Positions 31,342-39,642 are shown, numbered from the stretch's first letter. The stretch is 64,000 bases of DNA from Streptomyces sp. IMTB 2501 (GCF_001953885.1 NZ_MQUS01000011.1:212797-276796), one strand, 5' to 3'. Program-made: numbers and translations. Notes: generated by a model from the sequence alone, not told the origin.

Positions 31342-31980
31342 TCAGAGGGGTAGCTGGACCGTCATGATCAGATGGCAGGTCCCGGTGCCCGCGCCGCGGT
31401 AGGTGTGCGGGGTGTCGCCGTCGAACACGGCGGTCTGGCCGGCCTCCAGCGGGTGCTCGGTGCCGTCCACGACCAGGGTCATCCGGCCGCCGGTGACGCT
31501 GACGGTCTCCACGACCCCGGCCTGGTGGGGGTGGCTGGGGTATTCCTCGCCCGGTTCCAGCCGCCAGCGCCAGACCTCGACCGGGGTCGGGCCCGCGGTC
31601 GTCAGCATGAGCCGGGCCTCGCTGCCCCGCTCTCCGGTCCACAGGGGAGCCGTGGTGTCGGCGGACACCACGCGGACCCAGCTCTCGGCCGGCCCCTGCA
31701 TCAGCGCGGACACCGAGATGCCGAGGGTGTCGGCCAGCCGGACGAGCGTGGCCAGGTTGGGGTTGCCCTGGGCCTTCTCCAGGCCCACCAGGGCGCCCTT
31801 GCTGACCTGGGCGCGCCGGCTGAGTTCGTCCAGCGACAGACCCGCGCGGACGCGGGCCGCCCGGACGTTGTGCGCGACCGGGCCTTCCGGCTCGCCCCCG
31901 CCGTCGCCGACGCCTTCCCCGACACCCTCATCGCCCTGGTCACGGCGACCGGTCTGCGCGGCCGTGAACCCTGGCCGCAC
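31342..31980 (-). CDS. XRE-family regulator with C-terminal cupin
   Basis: The recognisable protein is an HTH (HNVRAARVRAGLSLDELSRR, QVSKGALVGLEK) followed by a cupin sensor (EEYPSHPHQAGVVETVSVTG, HTYRGAGTGTCH) of about 178 residues. This family usually represses nearby metabolic or transport genes and senses a small molecule through the cupin. The start is uncertain. There is no ATG, GTG or TTG between the HTH and GTG 31980, so the N-terminal 34 residues (Gly/Glu/Val rich) are read from the antisense of the divergent B3/4 gene. The two 5' ends therefore overlap by about 110 bases, which is abnormal for divergent genes. Confidence 0.75.
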   Translation of the reverse strand: MRPGFTAAQTGRRDQGDEGVGEGVGDGGGEPEGPVAHNVRAARVRAGLSLDELSRRAQVSKGALVGLEKAQGNPNLATLVRLADTLGISVSALMQGPAESWVRVVSADTTAPLWTGERGSEARLMLTTAGPTPVEVWRWRLEPGEEYPSHPHQAGVVETVSVTGGRMTLVVDGTEHPLEAGQTAVFDGDTPHTYRGAGTGTCHLIMTVQLPL

Positions 31981-32583
31981 ACGGCCACCGCCCTGGAGGA
32001 ACTGGAACAGCAACTAGCGGACGGTACCTGGCGGCCCGCCGACGAGACCGACCCCCGTATCGAGGCCTGGCACGGCGCCTACCGCGCCTTCGGCACCAAC
32101 CCCCGCCGCATCCGCCCGAGCGTCGACGCGCTCGGCCGCCGCCTCGCCAAGAAGGGCACCCTGCCGCGCATCAACCCGGCCGTCGACTCCTACAACGCCG
32201 TCTCCGTCCGGCACGGTCTGCCCGCCGGCGCCTTCGACCTGGACCGGGTCACCGGTGACGTCGACATCCGTTACGCGCACGGCGCCGAGCCCTTCACCCC
32301 GCTCGGCGAGCCGGACGCCGTCGAGAACCCCAAGCCCGGTGAGATCATCTACGCCGACACCACCGGTGTCCTGACGCGGCACTGGAACCACCGCGACGCC
32401 CACCGCACCCGCGTCACCGAGGACTCCACCCACGTCACCTTCGTCCTCGAAACCCTCCACACCACCCGGGACGGCGATCTCCTCAAGCTCGCGGCCGACG
32501 AACTGCAGAGCCTCCTCGCCCCGCACGCCGCACGGACCGCCGTGCACCACCTCTGCCCGGACCGGTCCCGGGCCACCGTCTGA
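31870..32583 (+). CDS. B3/4-domain protein (PheRS-like tRNA-binding fold)
   Basis: 237 residues. It contains FGTNPRRIRPSVDALGRRLA and LPRINPAVDSYNAVSVRHGL, the signature of free-standing B3/4 domains otherwise found in the beta subunit of phenylalanyl-tRNA synthetase. The second half continues with DLDRVTGDVDIRYAHGAEPF and IIYADTTGVLTRHWNHRDAH. Free-standing members are suspected of editing mischarged tRNA or amino acids. Start GTG at 31870; the frame is open far upstream but overlaps the XRE gene. The two genes may act together, as B3/4 and XRE-cupin genes are often adjacent. Confidence 0.8.
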   Translation: MRDRAFRLAPAVADAFPDTLIALVTATGLRGREPWPHTATALEELEQQLADGTWRPADETDPRIEAWHGAYRAFGTNPRRIRPSVDALGRRLAKKGTLPRINPAVDSYNAVSVRHGLPAGAFDLDRVTGDVDIRYAHGAEPFTPLGEPDAVENPKPGEIIYADTTGVLTRHWNHRDAHRTRVTEDSTHVTFVLETLHTTRDGDLLKLAADELQSLLAPHAARTAVHHLCPDRSRATV

Positions 32584-32626
32584 CCGCGTTCACGCCCCGG
32601 GCTCGGTGGCGCACACGGCGGGCTGT

Positions 32627-33205
32627 TCAGGCCTGGGTCACGATCCGCTCGACCGCCGCCGTCACCAGTTCGTCCCGCTCCGCCTCGGAGAGCACGTCCG
32701 GCAGGGTGAGTTGTTCGACGATCAGCCAGTTCAGGGCGAGGTAGAGCAGCTTGACGGCCGTGGCGTCGCCGGGCAGGCCGGAGGCCTCGTGATAGGCGAC
32801 GTTGGCGGCGAGATCGGCGCGGACCCGCTCGGTGAGCACGGCGCGCAGCTCCGGGCGGCGGGTCGCCTCCAGCCGGAGTTCCAGCAGCGCGAGGTATCCG
32901 GTGCGGAAGGCGGCGACCCGGCCGACGAGTTCACGCATCAGCTCCGCGTACGTCTCCCGGTCGCGGCCGGCGGTCCGCTGGCGGGCGAGCGTGGCCTCGT
33001 CGGGCTGGAGCCGCTCGTAGACGCGGGCGCCGGCCTGGGTGAGCAGCTCGTCGCGGCTGGAGAAGTAGTTGGACGCCGTACCGGGAGGCACGGCGGCCGT
33101 CCCGTCCACCGCCCGGAAGGTCAGCCCGCGTGCCCCGTCCCGCGCCAGCACCTCGATCGCGGCGTCGACCAGCACGGCACGCCGTTGGTCATTGCGTCTC
33201 ACCAT
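32627..33205 (-). CDS. TetR-family transcriptional regulator
   Basis: 192 residues. The N-terminal HTH is LVDAAIEVLARDGARGLTFR, then AAVPPGTASNYFSSRDELLT, which is the TetR signature, followed by an all-helical ligand domain (LVGRVAAFRTGYLALLELRL, VKLLYLALNWLIVEQ). The ATG at 33205 starts MVRRNDQRRAV. It is divergent from another TetR gene at 33379. No operator palindrome is obvious immediately in front of it, so its target may lie elsewhere. Confidence 0.9.
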   Translation of the reverse strand: MVRRNDQRRAVLVDAAIEVLARDGARGLTFRAVDGTAAVPPGTASNYFSSRDELLTQAGARVYERLQPDEATLARQRTAGRDRETYAELMRELVGRVAAFRTGYLALLELRLEATRRPELRAVLTERVRADLAANVAYHEASGLPGDATAVKLLYLALNWLIVEQLTLPDVLSEAERDELVTAAVERIVTQA

Positions 33206-33341
33206 GGAATGTCCGGCTCCGTGTGCAGGCGGTCATCGACAACCACTCCGGTCACAGTACTCCGCGCGAAGTTGTCAGCCCGGGCGGTCCCGGGCAACAA
33301 GACGTCCAGCAAGTCGTCCGGTACAGACGGTCAACAAGACA

Positions 33342-33355
33342 TACGACCGGTCGTA
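33342..33355. promoter_or_regulatory. Palindromic operator before the 33379 TetR gene
   Basis: TACGACCGGTCGTA is a perfect 14-bp palindrome centred 30 bases before the start codon, the usual TetR operator shape and position for autoregulation. Confidence 0.65.
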
Positions 33356-33378
33356 CATCTTCTGTGAGGTGTGGCACG

Positions 33379-34053
33379 ATGGCGCGGATGGAAAGCGAAC
33401 GACACGTTCCGGAGCGCGGCGCGGGGCGCGGAATCCTGGGTGCGGAGGGGCCTGAGGTGACCGATCTGCGGCTGGTGCGCGGTGCGCGCGCCCGGCAACG
33501 AGTCGCCCGGCACGCCGTCGACATCGCCTCGCTGGAGGGCCTCGACGGGCTCAGCATCGGCCGGCTGGCCGCTGACCTCGGGTTGAGCAAGAGCGGTGTC
33601 CAGACGCTGTTCCGGACCAAGGAGAACCTGCAGCTGGCCGCCGCCGAGTGCGCGCACCGCGAGTTCGAGCGGGCCGTGGTGCGACCCGCGCGGGCCTTCC
33701 CGGCGGGTGCCGCCCGGCTGCGAGCGCTGACCGAGCACTGGATCACCTACGCGCAGACCCCCCTCTTCGTCGGCGGCTGCTTCTGGTCCGCCAACCTTCC
33801 CGCCTACGACAGCCGTCCCGGCGCGGTCCGTGACGCCCTGCTCGCCCATCGCGAGGCATGGCTGAAACTGATCGCCGAACAGCTGCGGCAGGCCGCCGGC
33901 GCCGGTGATCCCGCCGCGCCGGACGTGGAGCTGGCCGCGTTCCAGGTGGACGCCGTCTGCAACGCGGCCAACATCGCGATGCGGCTCGGGGACGACGGTG
34001 CCGCCCGCAAGGTGCGCCGGGTGGTGGAGGGGTTCCTCCGGGGAGCGCGCTGA
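33379..34053 (+). CDS. TetR-family transcriptional regulator
   Basis: 224 residues from the ATG at 33379 (GAGG nine bases upstream; a second ATG at 33388 is possible). A 35-residue N-terminal arm precedes the HTH (AVDIASLEGLDGLSIGRLAA, LGLSKSGVQTLFRTKENLQL). The helical C-terminal domain contains GGCFWSANLPAYDSRPGAVR, a cysteine-bearing loop seen in one TetR subgroup. It likely represses itself through the palindrome at 33342. No transporter or enzyme gene is adjacent on its strand. Confidence 0.88.
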   Translation: MARMESERHVPERGAGRGILGAEGPEVTDLRLVRGARARQRVARHAVDIASLEGLDGLSIGRLAADLGLSKSGVQTLFRTKENLQLAAAECAHREFERAVVRPARAFPAGAARLRALTEHWITYAQTPLFVGGCFWSANLPAYDSRPGAVRDALLAHREAWLKLIAEQLRQAAGAGDPAAPDVELAAFQVDAVCNAANIAMRLGDDGAARKVRRVVEGFLRGAR

Positions 34054-34085
34054 TCCCTGCCCGACTCCTGCGGCCGGGCCGATGG

Positions 34086-34790
34086 TCAGCCGGTGGGGCC
34101 GAGGCCGTCGCGTCCGTAGGCCCGAAGGAATGCCGCCACACCGCCCCTGATCAGCCGGTCCGTCTCCGCCGCCGGGAGGGGGTGGACGCCGTAGTCGGTG
34201 AACTGGACGATCGTGTGGCTGGTCAGGGCCATGAAGTGGCCGGCGGCCAGCGCCGCGTCGCCGTGCATGTCCAGCAGTCCGGCGTCCGTGAGGTGGGTCA
34301 TCGCCTCGGCGACGGCCCGGCCGACCGGTCCCGGACCGGCCTCGTACCAGGCCTTGAGGACCTCCGGCGGCACATGGTCGGCCTCGGCGTGGATGTGCCG
34401 GACGAGCGCGAAGTGGTTCGGATAGTCGGCCATGAGGCCGACGAACGCACGGGCCAGGGCGACCAGATCGCGTTCCAGATCCTCGGCGCGCGGTGGCCGC
34501 TCGGGGTCCAACGTTGCTCGCAGGCGGGCCAGTTGGGCATCGCGGACCTCGTTGGACGACCAGGTCACCACCGTCTGGAAGAGCTGGGCCTTGCCGCCCG
34601 GGAAGTGGTTGTAGAGCGTGCGCGTGGAGACGCCGGCCTCGGCGGCCAGCGCGTCGACCGAGGCGCGCGCATAGCCCTCGCGGCCGAAGAGCGTGCAGGA
34701 CGCGCTCGCGATCGCCATCTGCTTCTCCAGCTTGCGCGGTGAGACCTCGCGTCGCGCCTGCGTCAGCCGGGACTCGTTCGTTTCGCCCAC
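34086..34790 (-). CDS. TetR-family repressor of the adjacent flavoprotein/efflux operon
   Basis: 234 residues. The start GTG at 34790 has AGGAGG six bases upstream. The HTH is ASCTLFGREGYARASVDALA, then EAGVSTRTLYNHFPGGKAQL, followed by a ligand domain typical of the group that carries a W-S-x-N-E linker (TVVTWSSNEVRDAQLARL). Two near-identical operators lie in the 130-base divergent gap to the flavoprotein and MFS genes, so this protein should control them and itself. Such trios usually respond to an electrophile or drug. Confidence 0.9.
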   Translation of the reverse strand: MGETNESRLTQARREVSPRKLEKQMAIASASCTLFGREGYARASVDALAAEAGVSTRTLYNHFPGGKAQLFQTVVTWSSNEVRDAQLARLRATLDPERPPRAEDLERDLVALARAFVGLMADYPNHFALVRHIHAEADHVPPEVLKAWYEAGPGPVGRAVAEAMTHLTDAGLLDMHGDAALAAGHFMALTSHTIVQFTDYGVHPLPAAETDRLIRGGVAAFLRAYGRDGLGPTG

Positions 34791-34825
34791 AACCGCCTCC
34801 TCCTGACCGGCCACTCTATCCGACT

Positions 34826-34862
34826 TACAACGAGCGTTGTATTTTTTACAACGACCGTTGTA
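34826..34862. promoter_or_regulatory. Tandem TetR operators in the divergent promoter
   Basis: TACAACGAGCGTTGTA (34826-34841) and TACAACGACCGTTGTA (34847-34862) are 16-bp near-palindromes whose centres are 21 bp apart, two helical turns, so two dimers can bind the same face. An A+T-rich TTTTTT separates them. Confidence 0.85.
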
Positions 34863-34919
34863 CTTTCTGTGCGGGAGGCCGCACAGGGCGGCCGACCCGC
34901 CAGGAGAAGGGGGACACCT

Positions 34920-35540
34920 GTGTCTGTCACCAGCAAGGAAGCTCTGTCGGCCCAGGACGCGCCGCTGCGCGTCGCCGTCATCGTCGGCAGCGTCCGGGAG
35001 GGCCGGCAGGGCCGGGCCGTCGCCGACTGGTTCCTCGGCGCCGCCACCGACGACGCCCTCGACCTCGACGTCATCGACCTCGCCGAGGTCGACCTCCCGC
35101 TGGTGCTGCCCGGCTGGGGCGACACGCCGAGCCCCGCGGCCGTCGCCGCGCTGCGGGACGTCTCGCCGCGGCTTGCCGCCGCCGACGCGTTCGTCGTCGT
35201 CACTCCGGAGTACAACCACAGCTTCCCGGCATCCCTGAAGAACCTCATCGACTGGCACTACACCCAGTGGCAGGCCAAGCCGGTCGGCTTCGTGTCGTAC
35301 GGCGGCCTCGGCGGCGGGCTGCGCGCGGTCGAGCAACTCCGGCTGGTCTTCGCCGAGCTGCACGCGACGACCGTGCGCGACTCGGTCAGCCTGCACGGCC
35401 CCTGGTCCGGCCTCGGGGAGGACGGCACGCCCCGGGACGAGACGGTGTGCGCCGGCGCCGTGAAGGGGATGCTCGGCCAACTCGCCTGGTGGGGGCGCGC
35501 GTTGCGAGCCGCGCGGGCCGAGCGCCCGTACGCGGGCTGA
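34920..35540 (+). CDS. NADPH-dependent FMN reductase
   Basis: 206-residue flavodoxin-fold oxidoreductase. The FMN phosphate loop is VAVIVGSVREGRQGRAV, the conserved VVTPEYNHSFPASLKN binds FMN and FVSYGGLGGGLRAVEQLR completes the site. It would reduce quinones, azo compounds or free FMN using NADPH. The start GTG at 34920 has a GGAGAAGGGGG ribosome site. It is directly followed by the MFS exporter gene (25 bases) and preceded by tandem TetR operators, which suggests an inducible detoxification operon. Confidence 0.9.
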   Translation: MSVTSKEALSAQDAPLRVAVIVGSVREGRQGRAVADWFLGAATDDALDLDVIDLAEVDLPLVLPGWGDTPSPAAVAALRDVSPRLAAADAFVVVTPEYNHSFPASLKNLIDWHYTQWQAKPVGFVSYGGLGGGLRAVEQLRLVFAELHATTVRDSVSLHGPWSGLGEDGTPRDETVCAGAVKGMLGQLAWWGRALRAARAERPYAG

Positions 35541-35565
35541 GGGCGGGGGAGGAGAGGTGGGGGAG

Positions 35566-36999
35566 ATGCGTACGACCGCGTCGGCCGCGGCACCGGCCCG
35601 ACCGGTACCGAACCCGGGGAACCCGGCCACGGTCCTGAACCGCACCCTGGCCGTCACCGTCATCGGCTCGATGATGGCGGTGCTCGACATGACGATCGTC
35701 AACGTCGCGATGCGCCGGCTCTCGCAGTCCTTCGGCGCCTCGCTGGAGACCATCCAGTGGACCGCCACCGCGTACACGCTCGCGCTGGCCGCCGTCATCC
35801 CGACCGCCGCGTGGGCCATGGCCCGGCTCGGCGCCAAGCGCACCTATCTGACCGCGCTCGCACTCTTCACCCTCGGCTCGCTGCTCGCCGCGTGCGCCTG
35901 GGACGCGGGCAGCCTCATCGCCTTCCGGGCGGTGCAGGGGCTCGGCGGCGGGCTGCTGCAGCCGGTCGGCATGACGATGGTGATGGGCGCCGCCGACCGC
36001 GGTCGGCTCGGCCGCGCCATGGCCGTGGGCGGGCTGCCCATCCTGGTCGGGCCGGTCGCCGGGCCGGTGCTCGGCGGCTGGCTGGTCGACGCCGCCTCCT
36101 GGCACTGGATCTTCCTGGTCAACGTGCCCGTCGGCGCCCTGGCCCTGGCGCTCGGACTACGGCTCCTGCCGCCGGACGCGCCGACGAACGGGACCGGCAC
36201 GGCGCGTACCGCCGCCCGGCTGGACCTCCCCGGCCTGCTGATGCTCTCGCCCGGCCTTGCCCTGCTCCTGTACGGCCTGGCCCGGGGCGGTGAGCGCGGT
36301 GACTTCGGCGCACCCGGCGCCCTGGTGCCGACGCTCGCCGGCACGGCACTCGCCGCGGGCTTCGTACGCCGGGCGCTCACCGCGTCCGCCCCCCTGCTGG
36401 ACCTGCGGCTGCTGCGCGACCGGACGTTCGCCGGCGCCATCGGCACGCTCGCGCTGTTCACGTGCGGCTACTTCGGCGCGATGCTGCTCGGCCCGCTGTA
36501 CTGGCAGCAGGAGCGCGGCCTGAGCGCCACGACGGCCGGCCTGCTGGGCGCGCCGACGGGTCTGGTCGTCGGCACGACGATGCAGATCGCGGCGCGACGG
36601 ATCGACCGGGTGGCACCGCGCCGGCTGATCCCGGCCGGGATCGCGGCGGCCGCCCTCGGGATGGCACTGCTGGCCTGGCAGTCCGGGGTGCCCGGGGTCG
36701 CGCCCTGGCGGATGGTCGCCTCGGCGATGGTGCTGGGCGTCGGCGTCGGCGTGGTGCTGATGCCGACGATGACCACCGCGAGCCGGGAACTGCCCGCGGA
36801 ACGGCTGGCCGCGGCGAGCACCGCGCTGAGCATCAACTCCCAACTGGGCGCGTCCGTCGGAACGGCCGCCCTGTCGGTGGCACTGGGCCAGACGGGCACG
36901 ACCCCACCCGGCTTCCGAACCGCGTACGCCATCGCGGCGATCCTGCTGGCCTTGGCGGCCCTGCCGGCCCTCCGCCTCCCGTCGGGCACCCACGACTGA
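35566..36999 (+). CDS. MFS drug exporter, DHA2 (EmrB/QacA) family
   Basis: 477 residues with about 14 membrane helices beginning at residue 25. Motifs: AVLDMTIVNVAMRRL (the DHA2 D1 motif) in helix 1, LGAKRTYLTALALFTLGS (motif A region), GLGGGLLQPVGMTMVMGAAD and GPVLGGWLVDAASWHWIFLV (motif C). It likely pumps a drug or antibiotic with proton exchange. The ATG at 35566 is preferred (GGAGAGG eight bases before); a GTG at 35557 is alternative. It is co-transcribed with the FMN reductase under the TetR repressor at 34790. Confidence 0.92.
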   Translation: MRTTASAAAPARPVPNPGNPATVLNRTLAVTVIGSMMAVLDMTIVNVAMRRLSQSFGASLETIQWTATAYTLALAAVIPTAAWAMARLGAKRTYLTALALFTLGSLLAACAWDAGSLIAFRAVQGLGGGLLQPVGMTMVMGAADRGRLGRAMAVGGLPILVGPVAGPVLGGWLVDAASWHWIFLVNVPVGALALALGLRLLPPDAPTNGTGTARTAARLDLPGLLMLSPGLALLLYGLARGGERGDFGAPGALVPTLAGTALAAGFVRRALTASAPLLDLRLLRDRTFAGAIGTLALFTCGYFGAMLLGPLYWQQERGLSATTAGLLGAPTGLVVGTTMQIAARRIDRVAPRRLIPAGIAAAALGMALLAWQSGVPGVAPWRMVASAMVLGVGVGVVLMPTMTTASRELPAERLAAASTALSINSQLGASVGTAALSVALGQTGTTPPGFRTAYAIAAILLALAALPALRLPSGTHD

Positions 37000-37034
37000 G
37001 AGCCCCCTCGTAGCCGGGGCGGATGCGGGCCGGC

Positions 37035-37676
37035 TCAGCCCGCGCTGCGCTCCGTGAGTTCCGCCAGCGGCAGGGTGTGCCGGGTCTGCAGGACCTTCGC
37101 ACGCAGGTAGCGGACGTTGTGAGCCGTGGTGAAGACACCGGTCGGCACCCGGTCCCGTACGACGACGCCCAGCGTACGCAACTGCTCCGCCTTGTCGGGG
37201 TTGTTGGACAGCAGGTCCAGCTCCCCGATGCCGAGGGCGGTGAGCATCTGCCCGGCGGCCGTGTAGTCGCGGGCGTCCTCCGGCAGGCCGAGCGCGGCGT
37301 TCGCCTCGTAGGTGTCGAGGCCCTGGTCCTGCAGGGCGTAGGCGTCGAGCTTGTTGTAGAGGCCGATGCCGCGGCCCTCCTGGCGGAGGTAGAGCAGGAC
37401 GCCGCCGCGGTCGGCGATGCGCTCGACCGCCTCGCGCAGCTGGGGACCGCAGTCGCAGCGGGCCGAGCCGAAGACGTCGCCGGTCAGGCACTCGGAGTGC
37501 AGGCGCACCAGCGGGACGGAGCCCGGGGCCGGGTCGCCGAGGACGACGGCGACGTGCTCCTGGCCGTCGGCCAGGCCGTGGAAGGTGACGAGTTCGGCGT
37601 CGACGCTGTAGCCGTCGTGGAAACGCAGCGGTACCCGGACGCGGGCGCGCGTCGTGGCGGCGGGGGTGTCGGGCAT
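37035..37676 (-). CDS. ribA: GTP cyclohydrolase II (RibA type)
   Basis: 213 residues, stand-alone (no fused DHBP synthase). The zinc site is SECLTGDVFGSARCDCGPQL with three Cys, and the catalytic loop is YLRQEGRGIGLYNKLDAYAL. It converts GTP to the diaminopyrimidine that begins riboflavin and related pathways. It ends VLQTRHTLPLAELTERSAG. The gene shares a promoter architecture and operator sequence (TTCAAACTTGAA-like boxes) with the MarR gene and the RibD-like gene at 38412, so these form a small regulon distinct from a normal rib operon. Confidence 0.92.
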   Translation of the reverse strand: MPDTPAATTRARVRVPLRFHDGYSVDAELVTFHGLADGQEHVAVVLGDPAPGSVPLVRLHSECLTGDVFGSARCDCGPQLREAVERIADRGGVLLYLRQEGRGIGLYNKLDAYALQDQGLDTYEANAALGLPEDARDYTAAGQMLTALGIGELDLLSNNPDKAEQLRTLGVVVRDRVPTGVFTTAHNVRYLRAKVLQTRHTLPLAELTERSAG

Positions 37677-37703
37677 GCGGGTCCCTCCGGAAGCGGCTGC
37701 TGC

Positions 37704-37759
37704 TTCAGATTTGAAACAGCGGTTTCGAAGGGGACCCTACCTCATGCTTCAAACTTAAA
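37704..37759 (-). promoter_or_regulatory. MarR boxes and promoter of ribA
   Basis: TTCAGATTTGAA (37704-37715) and TTCAAACTTAAA (37748-37759) match the box TTCAAACTTGAA found before the MarR gene. Read on the minus strand, the second box lies between TTGCTT and TAGGGT spaced 18 bases, so bound repressor would block the polymerase. Confidence 0.6.
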
Positions 37760-37830
37760 GCAATTGTTTTCCGAGTGTCGAGTGTGACTTCCGGATGCCG
37801 GATGTGACTCGGGGGGCGGTCGGGTGTGGC

Positions 37831-38349
37831 TCAGGAGCCGGAACAGGACGACCGGCGCCGCCAGGGAACGTCGTCCGCCCCGGCCTCGCCGGCGCCGTCA
37901 CCCTGCAGCCCGCGTGCGACCCCCGTGAAGATCTCCTCCAACTGTCCCACCTGCTCCGGCGTGAGCCGGTCGAACAGGGTGGCGCGCACGACCGCGACGT
38001 GCCCGGGTGCCGTACGCTCCAGCACGGCCGTCCCCTCGTCCGTCAGCACGGCGATACTGCTGCGCTTGTCCCAGCGGCAGTTCTCCCGGCGCACCAGCCC
38101 GTCCCGCTCCAGGCGGGTCACCGCATAGGTCAGCCGACTGCGCGTGATCTTCAGCGTCTCGGCGAGATCGGTCATGCGCAGCCGCCGGTCGGGCGCCTCG
38201 GAGAGGTTGGCGAGCACCGAGTAGAACAGGTGGGGCATGCCGGCGTCCTGTTGGAGCTGCCGGTCCATCGCGTCCTCCAGGAGGTGGGTCGCGGCCATGT
38301 ACGCGCGCCACGCGCGCTGCTCCTCGGGGCTGAGCCAGCGGGTCGTCAT
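37831..38349 (-). CDS. MarR-family repressor
   Basis: 172 residues. The winged helix is LRMTDLAETLKITRSRLTYA, then VTRLERDGLVRRENCRWDKR and SSIAVLTDEGTAVLERTAPG. A TACACT box ends six bases before the ATG at 38349, with TTGGTT 17 bases further upstream, so the mRNA is probably leaderless. The 12-bp operator TTCAAGTTTGAA sits inside this promoter spacer, giving autorepression. The same box occurs before ribA and lies between this gene and the RibD-like gene. It likely senses a flavin-like or phenolic ligand. Confidence 0.9.
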   Translation of the reverse strand: MTTRWLSPEEQRAWRAYMAATHLLEDAMDRQLQQDAGMPHLFYSVLANLSEAPDRRLRMTDLAETLKITRSRLTYAVTRLERDGLVRRENCRWDKRSSIAVLTDEGTAVLERTAPGHVAVVRATLFDRLTPEQVGQLEEIFTGVARGLQGDGAGEAGADDVPWRRRSSCSGS

Positions 38350-38355
38350 GCCGAC

Positions 38356-38390
38356 AGTGTAGGTTTGTTTCAAACTTGAACCAAGAGTGA
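38356..38390. promoter_or_regulatory. Shared MarR operator between the MarR and RibD-like genes
   Basis: TTCAAACTTGAA at 38369-38380 (arms TTCAA/TTGAA) overlaps the divergent promoters. It is the most symmetric of the three copies of this box between 37.7 and 38.4 kb. Confidence 0.6.
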
Positions 38391-38411
38391 CTTCGCAGGG
38401 AGACCGCGCCG

Positions 38412-39545
38412 ATGTCGTATCCGTACGTGCTGCTGTCCGCCGCCGTCTCCCTCGACGGCTACCTGGACGACACCGGTCCCGAACGGCTTCTGCTGTCCAG
38501 CCCGGCCGACTTCGACCGGGTCGACGCGGTACGGGCCTCCGTCGACGCCATCCTGATCGGCGCCGGCACGATCCGTGCCGACAACCCGCGGCTGCTGGTC
38601 AACTCCGCCGAGCGCCGCGCGGCCCGCGTCCGGGAGGGCCGGCCGGAGTACCCGCTGAAGGTGACCGTCACCGCCGCCGGCGACCTCGACCCCGGCGCGA
38701 AGTTCTGGCACACCGGCGGCGACAAGCTCGTCTACACGACCGACAAGGGCGCCGAGCAGGCCGGCCGCCGCCTCGGCGGTGCCGCCGAGGTCGTCCCGCT
38801 CGGCCCCGACCTCGACTGGCGCGCCCTGCTGTCCCACCTGCACGACGTGCGCGGCGTACGGCGGCTGATGGTCGAGGGCGGCGGCACGGTCCACACCCAG
38901 CTGCTGCGGCAGGGCCTCGCCGACGAGCTGCAGCTGGTCCTCGCCCCGCTGTTCGTCGGCGACCCGGCCGCACCCCGTCTGTTCGGCCCCGGGGGTTACC
39001 AGGCCGGCCGGCTGCGGCTGACCGAGACCCGGCGGATCGAGGACGTGGTCCTCATGCGCTACGAGCCCACGGCCCCCGGTACCGGCCCGCTCCCCGCCGC
39101 CGCCGACCGCCACTGGCTGCGCACCGCCTGCGAACTCGCCGCGCTGTGCCCGCCCTCGCCCACGGCGTTCAGCGTGGGGGCGGTGGTGGTCGCCGCCGAC
39201 GGTACGGAGCTGGCCCGCGGCCACTCGCGCGAGGGGGACGACCCCGTGGTCCACGCGGAGGAGGCCGCGCTCGCGAAGATCGACCCGGCCGACCCCCGGC
39301 TGCCTGCCGCCACCGTCTACAGCAGCCTGGAGCCGTGCGCCCGACGCGCCTCCCGCCCCGCGCCGTGCTCCGAGCTGATCCTTCGGGCGGGGGTGCGGCG
39401 GGTGGTCACTGCCTGGCAGGAGCCGGACACGTTCGTGGCGGGGGCCGACGGTACGGGGATTCTGGTGAAGGGGGGCGTCGAGGTGGTCGTACTGCCGGAG
39501 TACGAGGACCAGGCCAAGGCGCCGAACAGGCATCTGGTGGGCTGA
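38412..39545 (+). CDS. RibD-like bifunctional pyrimidine reductase/deaminase with reversed domain order
   Basis: 377 residues. Residues 1-220 are the RibD C-terminal reductase domain (SAAVSLDGYLDD, ILIGAGTIRADNPRLL, RRLMVEGGGTVHTQLLRQGL). Residues about 230-350 are a zinc deaminase with HAEEAALAKI and SSLEPCARRASRPAPCSELI. Canonical RibD has deaminase first and reductase second; here the order is swapped. GGGAGA precedes the ATG at 38412. With the ribA-type gene nearby and shared MarR boxes it should act on the RibA product, in a route to a flavin, deazaflavin or toxoflavin-like compound. The end product is unknown. Confidence 0.88.
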   Translation: MSYPYVLLSAAVSLDGYLDDTGPERLLLSSPADFDRVDAVRASVDAILIGAGTIRADNPRLLVNSAERRAARVREGRPEYPLKVTVTAAGDLDPGAKFWHTGGDKLVYTTDKGAEQAGRRLGGAAEVVPLGPDLDWRALLSHLHDVRGVRRLMVEGGGTVHTQLLRQGLADELQLVLAPLFVGDPAAPRLFGPGGYQAGRLRLTETRRIEDVVLMRYEPTAPGTGPLPAAADRHWLRTACELAALCPPSPTAFSVGAVVVAADGTELARGHSREGDDPVVHAEEAALAKIDPADPRLPAATVYSSLEPCARRASRPAPCSELILRAGVRRVVTAWQEPDTFVAGADGTGILVKGGVEVVVLPEYEDQAKAPNRHLVG

Positions 39546-39587
39546 TCCGCCCGGAAGGCTTTCAGGGCCGGTGAAAACACTCGGCGC

Positions 39588-39636
39588 CGGTGAAAACACT
39601 CAGGGCCCGGAAACCAATGGCTTCCGGGCCCTGAGT
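39588..39636 (-). terminator. Terminator after initiator tRNA
   Basis: A perfect 15-bp stem (ACTCAGGGCCCGGAA and its complement) lies just past the tRNA on the minus strand and is followed by GTGTTTTCACC, giving a U-run. A 16-base duplication, GCCGGTGAAAACACTC, flanks it on the ribD side (about 39568-39600). Confidence 0.85.
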
Positions 39637-39642
39637 CTTCAG

